Below are positions 58,660 to 64,000 of a stretch of 64,000 nt of DNA, one piece after another. The position numbers and the translations under genes are program-made. The notes beneath the pieces were generated by a model, which saw nothing but the letters and a program-made list of their open reading frames with translations, searched no databases and had not been told where the DNA came from. Position 1 is the first letter of the stretch; the number at the start of each line of letters is the position of its first letter. The DNA is from Ophiura sarsii (taxonomy: Eukaryota; Echinodermata; Ophiuroidea; Amphilepidida; Ophiuridae), in NCBI GenBank assembly GCA_035610835.1, contig CM069449.1, forward strand, positions 40,221,098 through 40,285,097. The letters run 5' to 3'.

Positions 58660-59090
58660 CGGATCTCAAGTGTTTGCCCTGGGCAAAAGTCACATGACTC
58701 GCTACATACCCGAAACTCCGCATACACATAATATAAACCCATGATGCAATATAATACCAAAGTGAGACCGGCTACAAACAGCAAATATGAACGAAATCCA
58801 TGTCTAGAAATGTTTCGAAAAGTCAGTCTATTCATGTCAATGAAACCAGGGTTACAATATAAAGCAGCTTCGAATCAATTTTTGGGCGAGAACCCCATCT
58901 TAAAAACATACAAAAACTATAAATAGAAAGCATTTTAACTTCCGATTTATGGAATAATGTTCACGAAGGATATTTCAATGTATTTCTGTTGTCATATTGT
59001 TATACAGTGCGCCATTGGCTCAATTAGTAGCGCATCCGACTTGTGATCGAAAGGCCTGTGGTTCAAATTCCACCGGGAACCTATTTTTTC
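58660..59090 (+). repeat. Leader plus tRNA-like module (copy 1)
   Basis: The leader CTCAAGTGTTTGCCCTGGGC then AAAAGTCACA...ACCCGA...CCCATGATGCAA ends in a tRNA-like unit at about 59008-59081 (ATTGGCTCAATTAGTAGCGC and GTGGTTCAAATTCCACC). A diverged direct copy is at 60280-60670. Stem pairing is imperfect. Confidence 0.55.
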
Positions 59091-60279
59091 CGTTAGTATC
59101 ATATTACATTTAGCAATGTTGGTTTTGTTTTAAAAACTTGAGCAGATGCTCAAGACACGCGTCCAACCTCTTATTGAACTTCCCATTCATCAGCCCGTCG
59201 CGATGCTTCAGTTGCCTATGGAAGTTCTCTATTGCCATATTCGTGTTGATGCCAACTCCGTCGCGATAACATGATGCCTACTGCTCTGGCCGATTCCCAT
59301 AGTGCTTGGCGAAGTGCTGCCCAAAATCGCTCGTCTTCTCCATGGACGACATGAAGTCAGTGAACCGGTCCATCAGCGTATCAAACTTATTAATGTCAAT
59401 CTCATCCCGCATTGTTAAAAGGCTCTGGTAGACGCGTGCTCCGAGTGAAGTATCTCCTCGCAAATGCTTCTTCACTGACTGTTGCCACGCCCGGTCCACG
59501 TGCCACGCACATAGCAATTTCCTCGGCCCCACACTAAACACTGAAGTCCATGAAGAGTAATATTGTTCGGCGTCGTCGGTCATGATGACAGATGGTACGA
59601 TGTCGCCTACGCGTTCCTTAATCTTAGTGAATGCCACCCGCGGCAAATCACCATCCTCACGGTTTGATATGATGAATGCAACAGGGACGCCTTCACCGGT
59701 CTCGTCAATAACAAGTAGCGTGTTGAGTGGGAAGTCATACTGGTTTGTCTTGTGTGTAGAGTCCATGCAGAGTATTCCACCATGTCCAAGTTTTTTGAGA
59801 AGGTCCACCTGAACCTGTCGCTGAACGATTAGTAGAAAATCCTTAGACGTTAGGCCGGGACAATCAGGTGGTGGTGTCTCTCCTTGTGGCTTGTAAAACA
59901 CGTATGGGTTGTCTGGTTGGTTAGCAGCCTCCTTCACCATTATATTTACACTTGTTGCATCGTCTGAATGGCGCTTGAAAGTCTCAAGATGAAACTCCCT
60001 GGAAATGTTGTTCAGATCCTTCCTATTGACTAGATGGATGCGGTGGACTGCATCAGTCAATGTATCTCTAATGTCTTCGATGACACGATCCTTTCCGACA
60101 CCATGCCCAAGTTTAGCTGCAATCTGCGTTCTTTCATCTTTTGACAGAGGTAAGGATCCCAGTTGGTTGTCGTGGCCATACACAAGCCTTAGAGCAGGGA
60201 CATTATCAAGAGCGCCATCGCTTGATGGCTAGTTTATCTAGTCTCAATTTATTTTTGATTGACAGGTAACATCTTTTGT

Positions 60280-60670
60280 TCCTCTCAAGTGATTGTCCTA
60301 GACAAAAGTCACACGAGTCGATGTACGTACCCGAGTCATCAGGTACCCATCGTTTAAAACCCCATGATGCAACGATAGACTGTGGCTGTTAATCGACACA
60401 TTGAAGTGTGTACGAACGAAATAGATGTCCTTAATTGTTAAGTGTCGTTTAAATCAAAATTAGATTCTTTAAGTGCAACAGCTTTTTAACTGCTTTTAGG
60501 CGAAAACTCTGTGTTAAAAACGCTTAAAATAGGAAATATAAAGCATTTTAAGCTTATGTTGAACTGTATAATGTTTTTTTCTTACTTAATTTACATCGAA
60601 TAGATTTAGCTCAGCGGTAAGGTGTCGGATTTGAAATCAGCAGGTTACGGGTTCGAATCCTCTCACAGCA
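60280..60670 (+). repeat. Leader plus tRNA-like module (copy 2)
   Basis: Direct, diverged copy of 58660-59090, from CTCAAGTGATTGTCCTAGAC to a tRNA-like unit at 60598-60670 (TTTAGCTCAGCGGTAAGG, ACGGGTTCGAATCC). The anticodon arm pairs poorly and the variable arm is short, so not a standard tRNA. Confidence 0.55.
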
Positions 60671-61279
60671 TGTAGTTTTGTCAATGTTATTTTATTTCGT
60701 ATTTATCGAGATTTTTTTATCCTGAGACAAGTATACCTAAAGGGATAAGCGCCCATTCATACCATTCATGCGCAGTGATCCAGGTCTGATACTGCATAAT
60801 TGCTTTTCACTATCGAAGTGATTATGTAACTCCCTGGTAAATGGGTCACGCACCTTTACTAATGATAGCACATCCCATTGGTTTTATGTAGCGATCTTTT
60901 CAATCAGTGTTCAGGACTTGAAAGCGTGATCCAATTGATATGGTAATAATTGGTTTACATTACACGTTACACTTCAATAGTAAATAGTGGATGGCCAATC
61001 GATTATCATCATTCAATTTAATTTGTAGTACGACCTCGTTATTAGCATCATCGCGATATATTTAGCGTCAGCGATATTGTAATCAAATGTCATTTCAAAT
61101 AACCTGAACACGCTTTTAGTATGGGCTGGTTACGACAGATTTTGAAATTATAATTAAAACAATGTATTATAAAATTGAAGTTAATAGTTTGTGTTTGCTT
61201 TAATACGAATTGAAACACCATGTGATCTTTTTATTTATGAAAAGATAAGTTTATGAGCTCGACCACATCGATTTATGTA

Positions 61280-61600
61280 TTAATAATTAATTAATTAATG
61301 GGTAAATAAATAGATAAATAAATGAATATATTAATTCATTAATTAGGTAAGTTATTAAATCCTTAGACAAACAAATGAATGAATAACAATAATGTATAAC
61401 ATTAATGTTCAATTAATTGAAAATCAAATGAACACATAATTAATAAATAAACCCATCAAGATAGAAGAAAGTTAAAAAAAAAAAAAATCAATATGAATAA
61501 ATGTCAATTTTTAAAAAAAATAAATGTAAATAGATAATAATATTAAATAAATAAATAAATAAATAACGTAAAATAATATAAATAAATAACATTAAGAACT
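61280..61600. repeat. AT-rich (TAAA)n/(ATTA)n low-complexity tract
   Basis: Runs of TAATTAAT and AAATAAATAAAT with an A-tract near 61475. No gene. Confidence 0.7.
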
Positions 61601-61604
61601 TCAA

Positions 61605-61676
61605 TCAAGATTCGAACCTACGGCTTGTTGATTGAGAGTCTAAAGCTCTACCGACTGAGCTATTTCGAACCTCGTG
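61605..61676 (-). repeat. tRNA-like sequence (decayed)
   Basis: Minus strand: AATAGCTCAGTCGGTAGAGC (A-box and paired D arm) and GTAGGTTCGAATCTTG (B-box). The anticodon stem and acceptor stem do not pair well. tRNA pseudogene or SINE head. Confidence 0.55.
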
Positions 61677-62054
61677 ATATCAATGTATTTTTACAATTTA
61701 ATGTTTCAAATAACACATGACACCAATTTATAGAAATTGCGAGTGGTACAAATTATGTATGCAGCTTCAATTTTCTTCAGTGGGCATTCTGTTAAGAAAA
61801 CAAACTCCCTTGTAGTAGAAAATAAGTTGAAAATGGATGCCCCTCCCCGAGAACCAACATGCAAAATGAACATATTTAGATAATATTTGTGTACATATTT
61901 TATCAAAGTCACATCATAGTTTATGTACCAAACTTTTTTTAGACAGTAGATTTCATGCCGAATTACATTTCTGATAATAAATCATGAATATTTTCTGAGT
62001 TACAGGGCGATACGATTCATAATTACTTCAAAATCAAGTAAAATAAAGACAAAA

Positions 62055-62136
62055 AAGGTGACTCCAGTGAGATTCGAACTCACGCGCAAAGGTTTCCATT
62101 TGACCACCGCCTTAGACCACTCGGCCACAGTGACAG
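62055..62136 (-). repeat. Ser/Leu-type tRNA pseudogene
   Basis: Minus strand: TGTGGCCGAGTGGTCTAAGG (class II A-box), then GTGAGTTCGAATCTCAC, a perfect T arm. The acceptor stem is mismatched and the anticodon arm is irregular, so probably non-functional. Confidence 0.6.
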
Positions 62137-63843
62137 TTTCCGATTACAGTGGCAGAGAATTAACAAATACCAAATACTTATTTGAATGTCGTTATTTCCC
62201 AATGACCATAAAATCTGTCCGAGCCGGGGATAGAATATTTTGAAACAACGTGTTATTACACAAAGGCAACTGATTTTTCTTAATCCTTACAGTTGTAAGT
62301 TTGGGCTGATTTCCATTAAAATCCATAAAGGTCCCTTCCCGGTCAATTAATTGCCACGAGAACATTATTATATATTATCCCAAAGCTCGCGGTAAACCAG
62401 ACATTATGCAATTCAAATGTTAATCAGTAAATCAAACAGAAAACTTAATGTCTACTTCACGGAATTATAATCCCTAAATCGATAGCACTGTCAGACATCA
62501 ATGACTTATCTCAATACTACATGCATTATTCGTAACATTATCTCAATCAATAACATTGAATAGAGACTGGCCTTGCGTTACATTGCATCACGGTGTATTT
62601 TGATGAGCACCGACGACTTGGGTAGAAAGTGAATCAAAAGAAATCAATCATGGGTCATTCATCGATATTACAGACCATTCAGTTTATTCTTGGGATTGAC
62701 GCGGGATATTTGAAAGGAGAGTAAACTCGCATGATTATGAAATGGGCTTTTTACTTCTGATAGTTTTGGTGAACAGAGTTTAGTAATTCTAATATCACTA
62801 CATTAGACGTTGTATTACCTGGATTGTTTTCAAATAAGAATAAAATATAACTTGAGTATATAAGGAATTACGGAATACTAAAAATAAATATGATATGAAC
62901 GTAATTCATTGAGAAAATAAGCTTTGAATCTTACCCGTACTTGTTTCATAGACTTTAAAACATCTTACCATCATGGAATAATAATTCCGTAATTGCTATT
63001 CCAATATTTTATCTAACACTCCTATAGATAGTGATATCTGATGGGCTATTTCTCTAATATTTCAACATTTTGGAACATAATGATCATTTAAATATAGCTA
63101 CGATAGACTACATCCCCTGTTATTATACTTAAATATTAAAATGAAGCAGACGAAGCAACGCTCTATAGCGTCACTAGGCGGCGTTGATATTGCAGTTTAT
63201 ATCCAGGAGGCGTGACTACAGTACCTTTCCGGTTCATGATTATTCACAAACACACAGTTTGAACATCGAAGAGGGCGCTCTTAATAATGTCCAATTTTTA
63301 CCTTGTGTAAGGCTTGTGCATAATGGGTATGATACACATGTGCTGACACTTGTCCATCTGCGGCGTGGGTCACTGTGATTGAAGCCGTGCAATGTCTGTC
63401 AATTTTACTTGTATCACTCCCTTTTCGTTTGTGGCTGTTGATGTCTCTAAAGTATCCACTTCTATTACAATAAAACTCTGTTGATGAAAACTCAGTCGAC
63501 TTCCTAGCTCCTCTGGCTTGTACAAACTTCGACGTTGTTGAAGATTCGTGAGTCGTCTTCCACGCGTTGAAGTCATCCATGGTTGGGAAGGTGAGGATCT
63601 CCTCTTCGAACTCCTTCCTATGTGTTCGAGATGGCACAGCTGGTAGAAAGTATTGAGACAGCCTTCTTAACCGCATTTTATTGTCCATTTTTCTTGATTT
63701 TGAGGAGTAGGAGTAGGTATACCGTTTGCATGTTTCGAGTTCCTATGTATCCACATACTCTTCTTATGGAGATAAAGTCCGCAAGTGTCACACCGCACTT
63801 TTCCATCTGTATCCTTTGCCATGATGAAGAAGGAAGATTATCG

Positions 63844-64000
63844 AAATCGGTAGGCAGAAATCAGTAGTTAAGTGACAGGACGGTCGGCAACGAAGATACT
63901 TTATATTCCAAGTTATAATATTCAAATCGGTAGGCAAAAATCAGTAGTTAAGTAGACAGGACGGTCGGCAACGAAGATACTTTGTATTCCAAGTTATAAT
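63844..64000. repeat. 80-bp tandem duplication at window end
   Basis: AAATCGGTAGGCA(G/A)AAATCA starts at 63844 and again at 63924. The two 80-base units differ at a few positions. The array may continue beyond the window. Confidence 0.85.

Larger units (their letters stand above)
60181..63318. mobile_element. 3.1-kb TIR element inside the transposase gene (TSD CATA)
   Basis: Ends CACAAGCCTTA are inverted at 60181 and 63318. A second inverted block, GGACATTATYAAGAGCGCC, lies just inside each. CATA flanks both sides (60177-60180, 63319-63322). Removing the element and one CATA restores a continuous, conserved-looking junction (YHTHY|GHDN). The element carries a leader/tRNA-like module and two minus-strand tRNA-like sequences but no transposase. 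Four-base duplications and CAC ends would suit a Chapaev-like family; tentative. Confidence 0.82.
59110..63822 (-). pseudogene. MULE-type transposase pseudogene, split by a 3.1-kb insertion
   Basis: Starts at ATG 63822 with a C2H2-type finger (CDTCG...HRNSKH). A frame change near 63680 is followed by a FAR1-like region (TEFYCNRSGYF, HCTASITVTHAADG) up to HVYHTHY. The frame resumes at 60176 with GHDNQLGSLPLSKDERTQIA and continues through a DDE core: GILCMDSTHKTNQYDF, VIMTDDAEQYY and LCAWHVDRAWQQSVKKHL. TAG at 59278 sits where Trp would be expected; the frame then reads ASCYRDGVGINTNMAIENFH and ends at 59110. Three lesions (insertion, W-to-stop, 5' frame change) make it non-functional as read. 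The family call rests on the DDE and FAR1-like motifs. Confidence 0.8.

Noticed and set aside
62055..62136. Functional serine/leucine tRNA gene
   Set aside because: The T arm is perfect, but acceptor and anticodon stems do not pair properly; annotated as pseudogene-like.

Overview
This is intron-rich, AT-rich, repeat-dense eukaryotic DNA. The repeats (CR1/L2-type LINE, Penelope-like GIY-YIG element, MULE transposase, Helitron-like end, Tc1/mariner-like MITEs, tRNA-derived SINEs) and a lectin/discoidin receptor gene point to a marine invertebrate animal, most likely a deuterostome and perhaps an echinoderm. That assignment is an inference. No bacterial features, CRISPR arrays, rRNA genes or convincingly functional tRNA genes were found.

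The main content is a direct tandem segmental duplication. Both copies carry a minus-strand, multi-exon gene. Copy A spans about 3.55-22.93 kb. It has ten exons that join in phase at GT/AG sites and encode a signal peptide, a C-type lectin domain (with EPN and WND motifs), an F5/8 type C (discoidin) domain, a Thr/Pro-rich stalk, one transmembrane helix and a cytoplasmic tail with an ITAM-like YxxL-x10-YxxL pair. Its last exon runs into a 100-base N gap. Copy B (33.60-46.30 kb) has exons 2-10. Its exon 1 was not found, and it has a premature stop in the first discoidin exon, so it may be a pseudogene unless it is spliced around. Lectin exon 2 is nearly identical between copies, but the exons forming the sugar-binding half of the lectin domain are strongly diverged.

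Layout: 0.27-1.55 kb, a ~220-bp satellite with dimeric organisation; 1.86-3.20 kb, two TA-flanked MITEs; 3.55-22.93 kb, copy A with many MITEs in its introns; 22.9-33.6 kb, a gene-free repeat region (two TIR elements, minisatellites, a Helitron-like 3' end, tRNA-like sequences); 33.6-46.3 kb, copy B; 47.17-58.39 kb, an 11.2-kb TIR-bounded insertion with a TAA target duplication, whose empty site survives in copy A. That insertion is filled with nested retroelements: an L2-like LINE inside a mariner-type element, a Penelope fragment and a truncated second LINE. From 58.4 kb onward the duplicated sequence resumes briefly and is followed by a MULE-type transposase pseudogene (59.1-63.8 kb), split by a 3.1-kb TIR element with a CATA target duplication that carries tRNA-like sequences.

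Copies A and B look like paralogous recognition receptors from an expanded family. The transposons are useful as relative clocks, because many insertions are present in one copy and absent in the other. Exon boundaries were assigned by eye from splice consensus, phase continuity and agreement between the two copies. No database search was possible.
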